Shown here: piece after piece, positions 29,019 through 39,586 of the stretch | Numbering within the stretch: the stretch's first letter is position 1 | Layout: each line of letters starts with the position of its first letter | Origin: Streptomyces sp. MH60 | Lineage (GTDB): Bacteria > Actinomycetota > Actinomycetes > Streptomycetales > Streptomycetaceae | DNA: 64,000 nt | NCBI RefSeq assembly: GCF_002939385.1 | Contig: NZ_MULI01000016.1 | Coordinates: 56,924-120,923, forward strand | Direction of reading: 5' to 3' | Notes under the pieces: generated by a model | Told to the model about the DNA's origin: nothing | Seen by the model: the letters and a program-made list of their open reading frames with translations, nothing else | Databases searched by the model: none | Position numbers and translations under genes: made by a program

Positions 29019-29238
29019 GGGACGGAGTCTCGCGGGTGCAATCAGACTATCCGCCGGAAACGGGCGGGCCTCCCGCGAACGTGTGAACGATCGTCGTGTT
29101 CTTGACGCGGGCCGCGTCGGGCAGCCTGTGGATAACTCCGGGGCTGTCGGCGCCGACCCCTATCGTGGAGGCAGTGGTCGGGGCAGGACGGACCAGACAG
29201 ACCGGACGGGCGAGGCAGTACGTACGGGGGACGAGACG

Positions 29239-31263
<2,025 letters not shown>

Positions 31264-31302
31264 GCACTCGCCGGGGGGGAGCCCCTGGGTCCGTCCGTGG
31301 CG

Positions 31303-34032
31303 TCACAGCGCCCGGGTCGCGTACGCCCTGACGTCGGCGTCCGTGTCACCGGTGACGGTCGCGAGCGCCGTCCGGGCGTCCTCGGTGGTGGCCGTGTGCC
31401 GGGTCAGCGCGAGGACGGCCGCCTTGCGGACGTCGGCGTTCCGGTCGGCGAGGGCCTTGGCGAGGACGGGGACCGCGCGGTCGGAACCGGCGGCGGACAG
31501 CGCGGTGGCCGCGCCCGCCCGCACCTGCCAGGCGGGGTCGGACAGCGCGGTGACCGCACGGGCCGCCAGTGGGGCGGGGCAGCCCGTGTCCGCCAGGGCC
31601 GCGAGAGCGGCGCCGCGGACCAGGACGTCGGGGTCCTCGGTGAGCCGGTCGAGGGCACCGCCGGTGCGGGGCGCCGCCCGCAGCGTCCCCAGTGCCTTGG
31701 CGACCGCGACCCGCACCTCACGGGACGGATCGTCGGCGGCCCGGGAGAGCGACTCGGCGGCGTCCAGTGAGACCAGCCCGCGCACCGCCTCGATGCGCAC
31801 CGGAACGTCGGTGTCGCAAAGAGCCGTGGCGAAGGTGCCGGTGCTGCCCAGCCGCAGGATGCGCAGCAGGTCGAGGGCGGTGGCGCGGACGACGGGGTCG
31901 TGCTGGGCCAGTGCCTCGGCGAGGGGTTCGCCCAGGGCGGGTTCGGGCGTCAGCGTCTCGGCCAGTTCACGCAGCGAGGCGGCCGCGGCGGAGCGCACCT
32001 CGCTGTCGGGATCGGACAGGGCGGCGGCGAGCGCCGGACCGGTACCGGCCGGGACGGTCTCGGTGAGCACGGTGACCGCCGTGCGCCGGACGCCCGGTTC
32101 GGGATCGGACAGATACGGGCGGAGGGCGGCGAGTTCGGGCTCGCTCTCGGCCAGGGCGAGCAGCTCCAGCAGCCGGGGGGAACCGGCGGCGCCCGGCTCG
32201 GCGGTCGCGGTGACCGCGGTGACCGCGGTGGCCGTGGGACGGCCCCCGGTGGCGAGGGGCGCGGCATCGCGGGCCCCGGCCGTCGCCACCTGCTCCGGGT
32301 GCACCTCGCCGAGGTGCCTGGAGGGGCCACCGACCGGCGTGAACTCGTCGATCGGAACCAGATAGGGAGCCACGGGACGAGCCGTGAACTCCATCGCACC
32401 GGAGGGGGACTTGTGCAGATCGAGGTGGTGGAACCAGGACGCGTCGTCCCGTTCGGGGATGTCGACGCGCTCGTGGTACAGGCCCCAGCGGGACTCCGTG
32501 CGGGCCAGGGAGGCCCGGGCGGCCATCTCCGCGCAGTCGCGGATGAAGGTGACCTCGGCGCAGCGCATCAGCTCGTGCGGGGTGCGGGCGCCCATCGCCG
32601 CGATGTCCGTGCGCATCCGCTCGAAGGACTCCAGGGCGAGCGACAGCCGGGCGCCGGACTTGGGCGGCGCCACGTAGTCGTTGACGAAGCGCCGCAGTTT
32701 GTACTCGACCTGCGGCTGCGGTGGGCCGTCGGGGTTGCGCAGCGGGCGGTAGACCAGCTCGTGCGCCTCGCGCAGCTGCTCGGGTGGCAGTTCGCCCGCG
32801 TAGGGCTTGTACCGGGCGGCGTCCGCGCCCGCCAGATCGCCGAAGACGAACGCGCCGATCATGTAGTTGTGCGGCACGCAGGCCAGGTCACCGGCCGCGT
32901 AGAGGCGGGGGACGGTGGTGCGGGCGTGGTCGTCGACCCGGACGCCGGAGGCGGAGTGGCCGCCGCACAGACCGATCTCCGAGATGTGCATCTCGACGTC
33001 GTGGGTGCGGTAGTCGTGCCCGCGGCCCGCGTGGAAGGTGCCGCGGGTCGGCCGTTCGGTGGAGTGCAGGATGGATTCCAGGGCGGAGACCGACTCCTCC
33101 GGGAGGTGGCTGAGCTTCAGGTACACCGGGCCGCGGTCGCTGGCGACCTCCGCTGCGAACTCGGCCATCATCTGGCCCGACCAGTAGTCGGAGTCGACGA
33201 AGCGCTCGCCGTGCCGGTTGACCTGGTAACCGCCGAAGGGATTGGCGACATAGGCGCACGCCGGGCCGTTGTAGTCCTTGATCAGCGGGTTGATCTGGAA
33301 GCACTCGATGCCGGTCAGTTCGGCGCCCGCGTGGTAGGCCATGGCGTAGCCGTCACCGGCGTTGGTGGGGTTCTCGTAGGTGCCGTAGAGGTAGCCGGAG
33401 GCGGGCAGACCGAGCCGGCCCGCGGCGCCGGTCGCGAGGATCACGGCACCGGCGCGGACGGTCACGAAGCGCCCCGTGCGGGTGTTGAAGCCCGCCGCGC
33501 CCACCGCCCGCCCCTCCGCGGTCAGGACCCGCACCGGCATCACACGGTTCTCGATGCGGATCCGTTCGCGCATCTCGCGCCGCCGCAGCTGCCGGTACAG
33601 GACCTTCTTGACGTCCTTGCCCTCCGGCATCGGCAGCACGTAGGAGCCGGACCGGTGCACCTGGCGGACCGCGTAGTCGCCGTGCTCGTCCTTCTCGAAC
33701 TTCACCCCGTACGACTCCAGCCGCTGGACCATGGCGAAGCCGCGGGTGGCGGTCTGGCGGACGGTGGACTGGTCGACGATGCCGTCGTTGGCGCGGGTGA
33801 TCTCGGCGACGTAGTCGTCGGGTTCGGCGCGGCCGGGGACGACGGCGTTGTTGACGCCGTCCATGCCCATGGCGAGGGCGCCGGAGTGGCGGACGTGGGC
33901 CTTCTCCAGCAGCAGCACGTCCGCACCGTGCTCGGCGGCGGTCAGCGCGGCCATGGTGCCGGCGGTGCCGCCGCCGATGACGAGGACGTCGCAGGAGAGT
34001 TCTTCGGCGTCGGTGAGCGCGGGGATCTCCAC
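31303..34032 (-). CDS. AprA-like flavoprotein oxidoreductase with C-terminal HEAT repeats
   Basis: 909 residues. The N-terminal ~600 residues are a fumarate reductase/APS reductase-type flavoprotein: GGGTAG at 20-25 binds FAD, and the RHSGALAMGMDGVN block (48-61) resembles the DRSGAVAQG segment of APS reductase subunit A rather than SdhA/FrdA. A later block, CGGHSASGVRVDDH then LYAAGDLA, closes the FAD site. From about residue 620 come some eight HEAT-type repeats (patterns such as DPEPGVRRTAV and DPDSEVRSAAA). No signal peptide. Last gene of a six-gene operon with an AprB-like ferredoxin. The true substrate is unknown: sulfite/APS chemistry is suggested, not shown. Confidence 0.82.
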   Translation of the reverse strand: MEIPALTDAEELSCDVLVIGGGTAGTMAALTAAEHGADVLLLEKAHVRHSGALAMGMDGVNNAVVPGRAEPDDYVAEITRANDGIVDQSTVRQTATRGFAMVQRLESYGVKFEKDEHGDYAVRQVHRSGSYVLPMPEGKDVKKVLYRQLRRREMRERIRIENRVMPVRVLTAEGRAVGAAGFNTRTGRFVTVRAGAVILATGAAGRLGLPASGYLYGTYENPTNAGDGYAMAYHAGAELTGIECFQINPLIKDYNGPACAYVANPFGGYQVNRHGERFVDSDYWSGQMMAEFAAEVASDRGPVYLKLSHLPEESVSALESILHSTERPTRGTFHAGRGHDYRTHDVEMHISEIGLCGGHSASGVRVDDHARTTVPRLYAAGDLACVPHNYMIGAFVFGDLAGADAARYKPYAGELPPEQLREAHELVYRPLRNPDGPPQPQVEYKLRRFVNDYVAPPKSGARLSLALESFERMRTDIAAMGARTPHELMRCAEVTFIRDCAEMAARASLARTESRWGLYHERVDIPERDDASWFHHLDLHKSPSGAMEFTARPVAPYLVPIDEFTPVGGPSRHLGEVHPEQVATAGARDAAPLATGGRPTATAVTAVTATAEPGAAGSPRLLELLALAESEPELAALRPYLSDPEPGVRRTAVTVLTETVPAGTGPALAAALSDPDSEVRSAAAASLRELAETLTPEPALGEPLAEALAQHDPVVRATALDLLRILRLGSTGTFATALCDTDVPVRIEAVRGLVSLDAAESLSRAADDPSREVRVAVAKALGTLRAAPRTGGALDRLTEDPDVLVRGAALAALADTGCPAPLAARAVTALSDPAWQVRAGAATALSAAGSDRAVPVLAKALADRNADVRKAAVLALTRHTATTEDARTALATVTGDTDADVRAYATRAL

Positions 34033-34043
34033 CAGGTGGCCTT

Positions 34044-34916
34044 TCAGGTGCCGAGGGATGTCAGGACGTCGCGCCGCAGCGCCACGCGGGCCGGGTCGTC
34101 GTGCGCGGCGCGGTCACGGGGGCGGGGCACGTCGCGTACGGCGGTCAGGCGGCCGGCGCCGAGCAGGGCGACGCGGTCGCCGAGGAACAGGGCCTCGTCC
34201 ACGTCGTGGGTGACGAAGACGACCGTGGCTCCCGTGCCGTGCAGCACCTCCACCAGCAGGTCCTGCATGCCGACGCGGGTCTGGGCGTCGAGGGCGCCGA
34301 AGGGTTCGTCCATCAGGACGGCGCGGGGACGTCCGGCCAGCGCCCGGGCCAGCTGGGCGCGCTGGCGCTGTCCCCCGGAGACACGGTGCGGCAGCTGCCT
34401 GGCCTGTGCGGCGAGGCCGACCCGCTCCAGCCAGGCCGTCGCCTGTTCCCGGCGTTCGGTGCGGGGCAGGCCCTGGATGGCGAGGGGGAGTTCGACGTTG
34501 CCGCGCAGGGTGCGCCAGGGCAGGAGGGCGTCCTCCTGGAAGACCAGCGCCCGGTCCGCGCCCGGGCTCACGACGAGACGCCCGTCCTGTTCCGCCGTTC
34601 CGGCCAGCGGCGGCAACAGGCCGGCGAGTGTGCGCAGCAGCGTCGACTTGCCGCAGCCCGAGGGCCCGACCACGGTGAGGATCTCGCCGGGGGAGACGTC
34701 GACGTCCACACCGCTCACCGCGGCGGCGTCCGGGCGTCCGAGGGTGGCGTCGCGCAGCGTGAGCCGCGTGCCGCGGCCGGATGCCCCGGCGCCGGCCGGC
34801 GGCCGGTCCCCAGTACGGACCCCGGCTCCGGCCTCGTCCCCGACCTCGGTACCCGTCCCGGTCTCGGTCCCGACCTCGGTCTCGGTCCCGGTCTCAGTCT
34901 CGGACGAGGTGCTCAT
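34044..34916 (-). CDS. ABC transporter ATPase, nitrate/sulfonate/taurine type
   Basis: 290 residues from ATG 34916. The first ~35 residues are a Thr/Glu/Gly repeat encoded by a hexanucleotide-like tandem; the ATPase follows. Walker A GPSGCGKST, Q-loop FQEDALLPWRT, signature VSGGQRQR, Walker B AVLMDEP and switch VTHDVDEA are all intact. The Q-loop LLPW is typical of SsuB/TauB. It overlaps the permease gene by 23 bp and precedes the flavoprotein by 11 bp. Energises import of whatever the binding lipoprotein collects. Confidence 0.9.
   Translation of the reverse strand: MSTSSETETGTETEVGTETGTGTEVGDEAGAGVRTGDRPPAGAGASGRGTRLTLRDATLGRPDAAAVSGVDVDVSPGEILTVVGPSGCGKSTLLRTLAGLLPPLAGTAEQDGRLVVSPGADRALVFQEDALLPWRTLRGNVELPLAIQGLPRTERREQATAWLERVGLAAQARQLPHRVSGGQRQRAQLARALAGRPRAVLMDEPFGALDAQTRVGMQDLLVEVLHGTGATVVFVTHDVDEALFLGDRVALLGAGRLTAVRDVPRPRDRAAHDDPARVALRRDVLTSLGT
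34843..34909. repeat. Short tandem repeat encoding Thr-Glu/Gly at the ATPase N-terminus
   Basis: Units of CTCGGTCCC-like sequence repeat with slight changes. They code on the minus strand for alternating TE/TG/VG residues in the first ~30 residues of the ABC ATPase. Length could vary between strains by slippage. Confidence 0.6.
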
Positions 34917-35790
34917 CGCGTGCCTCCTCGGGATGGGCGCGGGTGTCCTTGCGTACGGCGGCGCGGGCAGGCGACGGCGGCGCACCGGTCCGTGCGGGTT
35001 TCGGACGGGCGGTGGGGACGTACGCCGTGCGCGGCAGCCAGCGGGTGAGGCGGCGGCCCAGCAGTTCCACGGCCGTGGAGGTCAGCCAGCCGAGCACGCC
35101 GATGGTGACCATGCCGACGAAGACGCCCGGGTAGTCGACGACCGTGTAGTCCTGCCAGGTGCGGTATCCCACGCCGTACTGACCGGAGATCATCTCGGCG
35201 GAGATCACACAGATCCACGAGACGCCGATCCCGACCGACAGACCACCGAAGACACCGGGCAGCGCGCCCGGCAGGACCACCGAGCCGAGGACCCGCCACC
35301 GGCCGCCGCCCATGGTGCGGACCGCCTCCTCCCACACGGGGGTCAGCGCGCGTACCGCGTGCCGGGTGGAGACCAGGACGGGGAAGAAGGCGGCGGCGCA
35401 GGTGATGAAGACGATGCCCTGTTCGTTGGAGGGGAAGAGGAGGATCGCCACGGGGACGAGGGCGATGGCGGGAATGGGCCGGATCACCTCGAGGACCGGA
35501 CCGAGCAGGTCCTCGGCGAGCCGCGAGCGGGCCACCAGCACGCCCGTGGCCACGCCCAGGACGGCGGCGAGCAGGAAGCCGGTGAGGATGCGGGTCAGGC
35601 TGTCGGTGAGGTCGGTCCAGTAGTCGGGCCCCGCCAGCCGGTCGGCGAAGGTGTGGGCCACGTCGGTGACGGTGGGGAACTGCGAGAAGCGCAGCCACAG
35701 GTCGATGTCCTGGGCGGTCAGCAACTGCCACAGGCCCAGGGCCACGGCGAGCGAGGCGATCCGCAGCGCGTAGCGGGCGTAGCGGTTCAC
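34894..35790 (-). CDS. ABC transporter permease, SsuC/TauC type
   Basis: 298 residues from a GTG that overlaps the upstream stop as GTGA. About six membrane helices. The cytoplasmic EAA loop is visible around EVIRPIPAIALVPVAILLFP (a typical sulfonate/nitrate/taurine permease sequence). The Arg-rich hydrophilic C-terminus overlaps the ATPase gene. Works with the binding lipoprotein upstream and the ATPase downstream. Confidence 0.9.
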   Translation of the reverse strand: MNRYARYALRIASLAVALGLWQLLTAQDIDLWLRFSQFPTVTDVAHTFADRLAGPDYWTDLTDSLTRILTGFLLAAVLGVATGVLVARSRLAEDLLGPVLEVIRPIPAIALVPVAILLFPSNEQGIVFITCAAAFFPVLVSTRHAVRALTPVWEEAVRTMGGGRWRVLGSVVLPGALPGVFGGLSVGIGVSWICVISAEMISGQYGVGYRTWQDYTVVDYPGVFVGMVTIGVLGWLTSTAVELLGRRLTRWLPRTAYVPTARPKPARTGAPPSPARAAVRKDTRAHPEEARDEHLVRD

Positions 35791-37145
35791 GACGCCCGCT
35801 CCAGTGCCTCGGCGTACGGGACGACGCGCGCTCCGCCGTGCCCGGCGACGTACGCCCGCGCGGTCTCGGGTGCGACGAAGGGCAGCAGGTCGCCGCCGTC
35901 GGCCACCCACACCGCCTGGTCGGCGAACCACAGGGTGCCGGTGGTGCTGTCGGGGACGTAGGCGGCGCGGACCTCGTCGCGATGCCCGGCCACGTGCCGC
36001 AGCAGCGCGGCCGGGGAGGAGAAGGACAGGGTCTTCTCCGCGCCCTCGGGCCAGACCTCGCCGGCCGGTTCCGGGGGCGTGGCGGCGAGCCGCTCGGCGT
36101 ACTCGGTCGGGCCGAGCGCCTTCTTCACGTACTGGTCGTCGACGAAGGCGTCCACGTCCACGTCGCCGGTGAGTTTCGCGTCCTTGAGGATCGAGACGTC
36201 CTCCTTGAGGGCTTCGACGAGCTGCGGCTTGACCGCCGGGTCGAAGGTGGCGATGCCCTGGGAGCCGTTGTAGAGGTAGACGGTCTCGGCGGGCAGGCCG
36301 GTGGCCTTCGCGACCTTCTCCGCGGCGGCCACGGGATGCGCGTCCAGGTAGTCGGTCGCCTGCGTCTGGGCCTTCAGGAACGCCTCCAGCACGGCGGGGC
36401 GCCGCTTCGCGAAGTCCTCGACGGCGGTGACGCCGTGGAAGGTGGGCAGGTTCAGCTGCGCTCCGTCGTACAGGGCCTTCGCCTTGCCCTGGTGGGCGAG
36501 CAGGCCGGGCCAGGCGACGAACTGCGACAGGGCGTCCGCACTTCCCGCGTCCAGGGCCGAGGCACCCACGGCGGGCTGCTGGTTGAGCTTCTCGATGTCC
36601 TCGGCGGGGTCGAGACCGGCGCGTTGCAGGGCGCGCACGAGGGTCCCGTCGGCGGCCGAGCCGACGCTCGTCGAGACCTTCTTGCCCTTGAGGTCCTTGA
36701 GGGAGGTGAGAGGGGAACCGGGGGCGACGACGATGGTGTTGAGGCCGCCGCGGAGGTTGTAGCCGGTCACCGAGACCAGACGGGTCGGCTTGCCGAGCTG
36801 CTTGCCGCGGGCCGCGTTGATGAGCAGCGGGAAGTCGCCCATCGAGCCGATGTCTATCTTCCCGGCGGTCATCTGGGCGGTGATGGGCGCGCCGGTCGCG
36901 TAGTCCTGCCAGTCGACCTTGTAGGTGATGCCGTCGCCGAGGGAGTTGAGCTGCTTCTCGAAGTAGCCGAGGGAGCGCAGGAGGGTGCCGGCGGTGACCG
37001 TGTTGATCGTCCTGGACTGGTAGCCGACCGTCACGGTGACCGTGGAGCCGTCCCCGTCGGCGGACGCGTCGCCGCCGCAGGCGGTGAGGGAGAGGAGCAG
37101 AGCCACGGCGGCAGCGGCGGGGAGCGGGGTGCGTTTCGCCTTCAT
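35787..37145 (-). CDS. ABC substrate-binding lipoprotein with NosL-like C-terminal domain
   Basis: 452 residues. Lipobox L20-T-A-C23 after a hydrophobic signal sequence. Residues ~35-350 form a type II periplasmic binding fold of the SsuA/NMT1 group (start VGYQSRTINTVTAGTLL). The last ~90 residues are extra. LSFSSPAALLRHVAGH, then AAYVPDSTTGTLWFADQAVWV and a late HGGARVVPYAEAL match the layout of NosL copper-chaperone domains (F-x-S-x3-L, then VxD...A.WV, then HGG). The usual NosL Cys/Met copper ligands are not apparent, so metal binding is uncertain. Overlaps the permease gene by 4 bp. Confidence 0.8.
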   Translation of the reverse strand: MKAKRTPLPAAAAVALLLSLTACGGDASADGDGSTVTVTVGYQSRTINTVTAGTLLRSLGYFEKQLNSLGDGITYKVDWQDYATGAPITAQMTAGKIDIGSMGDFPLLINAARGKQLGKPTRLVSVTGYNLRGGLNTIVVAPGSPLTSLKDLKGKKVSTSVGSAADGTLVRALQRAGLDPAEDIEKLNQQPAVGASALDAGSADALSQFVAWPGLLAHQGKAKALYDGAQLNLPTFHGVTAVEDFAKRRPAVLEAFLKAQTQATDYLDAHPVAAAEKVAKATGLPAETVYLYNGSQGIATFDPAVKPQLVEALKEDVSILKDAKLTGDVDVDAFVDDQYVKKALGPTEYAERLAATPPEPAGEVWPEGAEKTLSFSSPAALLRHVAGHRDEVRAAYVPDSTTGTLWFADQAVWVADGGDLLPFVAPETARAYVAGHGGARVVPYAEALERAS

Positions 37146-37159
37146 GGGGAGTCGGCCTC

Positions 37160-37387
37160 TCACCGGAGCAGGTAGGGCATGTTGACCGTGACCGCCCCGG
37201 TGGGGCAGCGGGCGGCGCACGGGCCGCAGTACCAGCACTCGTCGACGTGCATGTACGCCTTGCCGTTGCGCTCGTCGATGGCGAGGGAGTCCAGCGGGCA
37301 CATGTCCACGCAGAGCGTGCAGCCTTCGATGCACTTCGACTCGTCGATGGTCACGGGCACGTCGGCCCGCTGGGGCGCCAAGGGCAT
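37160..37387 (-). CDS. AprB-like ferredoxin with two 4Fe-4S clusters
   Basis: 75 residues. Two cysteine sets: C19, C23, C26, C30 (CxxxCxxCxxxCP) and C51, C54, C57, C61 (CxxCxxCxxxCP). The ECWYCGPCAARCPTGAV segment resembles the Trp-containing cluster region of APS reductase subunit B, but the protein lacks AprB's long C-terminal tail. It is the second gene of the operon, so it is the obvious electron partner of the AprA-like flavoprotein four genes downstream. Confidence 0.85.
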   Translation of the reverse strand: MPLAPQRADVPVTIDESKCIEGCTLCVDMCPLDSLAIDERNGKAYMHVDECWYCGPCAARCPTGAVTVNMPYLLR

Positions 37388-37428
37388 GGCTGTCTCCAGG
37401 GAGGGTGCGCGAAAGGGGGTTCAGCGGG

Positions 37429-38229
37429 TCACAGGGACCGGTGCAGCAGGCCGCTCATCGCGATGCGGTCGCCGCGGAAGCGGACGAACTCCAGGTCGAC
37501 GGGGCGGCCGTCGGCGAGGTGGGTGAGCCGTTCCAGCATGAGGACCGCCGTGCCGCGCGGTGCCTCCAGTACGGCGGCGGAGTGCGCGTCGGCGGTGACG
37601 GCCTCCAGGGTGATCTCGGCGTGGCCGAGCGGCCGGCCGGTGACGGATTCCAGGAGACGGAACACGTCGGTGTTCTCCAGGTCCGCGCCGAGCAGCGTGG
37701 TCCCGATGTCGAGGGGGAGGTAGGTGAGGTCCAGGGAGAGGGGGACGCCGTTGAGGCGGCGCAGGCGTTCGATGTAGAGGACGTCGGCGCCGGGTGGGAC
37801 GCGGAGGCGTTCGGCGACCGGGGCGGGAGCCGGGACGGGGACGGTCGTGCGGACCTCGTTGGTGACGCGGCCGTGTTCGTGCAGGGTCTCCGCGAGGCCC
37901 ATCAGCCGGTCGAGCCCGTGGGCGTACTTGCGGGCCACGACCACGGTGCCGATCCCGGGCCGACGGGCCACGAGCCCTTCGGCGCGCAGCAGGTCGAGCG
38001 CCAGGCGGACGGTGTTGCGGGTGGTGTCGTAGTCGGCGGCGAGGGTGTCCTCGTGGGGGAGGGTGCCGTCGGGGAAGGCGTCGTCGAGGAGCTGGCGGCG
38101 GAGCAGGTCGGCCAGTTGACGGGCCTGGTCGGCGCGCAGCCGACGCCGCGTGCGGTGGGCGGCGACGGTGGTCGCGCCCTGGCCGGCGTGGTCTCGGATG
38201 CGTGCGGTGGGCGGCATGGCTGGAACCAT
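37429..38229 (-). CDS. GntR-family regulator with UTRA domain
   Basis: 266 residues. Winged helix-turn-helix with PHEDTLAADYDTTRNTVRLALDLLRAEGLV, the GntR recognition segment, then a GIGTVV wing. The UTRA (HutC-type) effector domain covers about 110-266. ATG 38217 would remove four residues and is also possible. It heads the operon, 41 bp before the ferredoxin gene, so it most likely controls transport and oxidation of the imported compound in response to that compound or a product. Confidence 0.87.
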   Translation of the reverse strand: MVPAMPPTARIRDHAGQGATTVAAHRTRRRLRADQARQLADLLRRQLLDDAFPDGTLPHEDTLAADYDTTRNTVRLALDLLRAEGLVARRPGIGTVVVARKYAHGLDRLMGLAETLHEHGRVTNEVRTTVPVPAPAPVAERLRVPPGADVLYIERLRRLNGVPLSLDLTYLPLDIGTTLLGADLENTDVFRLLESVTGRPLGHAEITLEAVTADAHSAAVLEAPRGTAVLMLERLTHLADGRPVDLEFVRFRGDRIAMSGLLHRSL

Positions 38230-38403
38230 ACCTATCCAGTGGGATTAGTGGTGTTGCTGAAATGTTGCGCCACCTGGAGCTCCGCCGGTGGTGGGGGTGA
38301 GCTGGGGTTTCCGTCCGGGGTGGGGGAGTTCTGCCACCGTGGCTCTCATCGTGGCTTTCACCGGGGGCGCCGGGTGCCGAAGCGGGCGCCCGCGGCTGTG
38401 GGG

Positions 38404-39342
38404 CTATGCCAAGGCCGTCAGACCCGGGGCGAAGGTGATCAGGAGGGGGAGGAGCGGGACCAGGGCCGCTGTCGCCGTGGTCAGGGCGCGGTGGCGGCGG
38501 GGCAGGCGGGGCTGGGGCTCCAGGAGGCGGTCGACCCGTTCGCCGAGGAGCCGGTGGCTGGAGGCGCAGGACAGGACCCCGCGGTGCTGGTTCAGCTCGA
38601 TCAGGGCCAGCGCGGTGGTCAGGTGGCCGCAGCGCCGGGAGGCGGTGTCGTCGGCCGACAGCTCGACCAGGCGGTGGGTCTGGTCGCAGAAGTGGGCGAA
38701 GAGCGGGACACTCGGGAACCCGGTGGCCAGGGCGGTCGACAGGTGCAGCAGCCAGTCGTGGCGGGCCCGGGCGTGGCCGCGCTCGTGGGTGAGGACGGCG
38801 TCCAGCTGATGGTCGGTGAGGCGGTGCAGGGCGCCGGTGGTGACGATCAGCTGCGGCGGGCTGCCGGGCATCCACCAGGCGTCCGGGTACTCGTCCTCCA
38901 GGACCAGCAGCGGCCCGCGGGCGGCGGGAAGCCCGGCGGGCAGGTCGGGGGCGCGCTCGCGCAGATGGGCGCGGGACCGGGCGCGCCGGCGGCGGGCCTC
39001 CACGAGTTCGCGCGCGAGCATCGCGGTCGTCCAGGCGGCACCGGCCGCCAGCAGCAGGGTGAGGACGGCCGCCCAGACCGGGCCGGCGGAGAGGTTGTAC
39101 GCCGCGGTCACCGCGGGCGGCGCCGGTGCGAACAGCTGGGCGCGGACGGTCCCGAAGACCGCTGTGGCACCGAGGATCAGTGCCGTCAGACAGCACAGCA
39201 GCACGGTGGCGACCAGGCACTGCCACACCCACAGTCCGACCACGGGGTCCCGCTCGGGCCACGCGGAACGGGTCAGCGCGCGCGGCACCGGCACCGCGGC
39301 GGTCACGGCGACGACGAACAGCAGGAGCAGGCAGACGGTCAT
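38404..39342 (-). CDS. M56 family (BlaR1-like) membrane metallopeptidase
   Basis: 312 residues from ATG 39342. Three N-terminal hydrophobic spans and a soluble zinc protease region with HERGH at 186-190 (H186, E187, H190) and an ELSADDTA block that should give the third ligand. Such proteins usually cleave a BlaI/CopY-type repressor encoded next to them. No BlaI-like gene is present on either side here. Spans near the C-terminus anchor it. Substrate not known. Confidence 0.85.
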   Translation of the reverse strand: MTVCLLLLFVVAVTAAVPVPRALTRSAWPERDPVVGLWVWQCLVATVLLCCLTALILGATAVFGTVRAQLFAPAPPAVTAAYNLSAGPVWAAVLTLLLAAGAAWTTAMLARELVEARRRRARSRAHLRERAPDLPAGLPAARGPLLVLEDEYPDAWWMPGSPPQLIVTTGALHRLTDHQLDAVLTHERGHARARHDWLLHLSTALATGFPSVPLFAHFCDQTHRLVELSADDTASRRCGHLTTALALIELNQHRGVLSCASSHRLLGERVDRLLEPQPRLPRRHRALTTATAALVPLLPLLITFAPGLTALA

Positions 39343-39586
39343 GCCACTGGCTCCGGATCCTGGTCGAAGGATGGGCGGCTCTGGCTGAACAGGGGCTGTG
39401 CTGGACCGGGCCGTGCGCGGACACCGCCCGACGCCAGTATGACGGGGCCGGGCGGTGCGAGTCAGGTGTCGGCGGGCACCGGTTCCGGAATTCGTGCCGC
39501 CACCGACCGGTCGGACGGAGCCTCCCGGCCGCTCGCGCCGCCGCACAGGTCGCCGCACGCGCCGCCGGGGGCCTTCCCGCGCCCGG

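Noticed and set aside
31900..35961. 1353-codon plus-strand frame
   Set aside because: Crosses three minus-strand genes with clear catalytic motifs; low-complexity composition.
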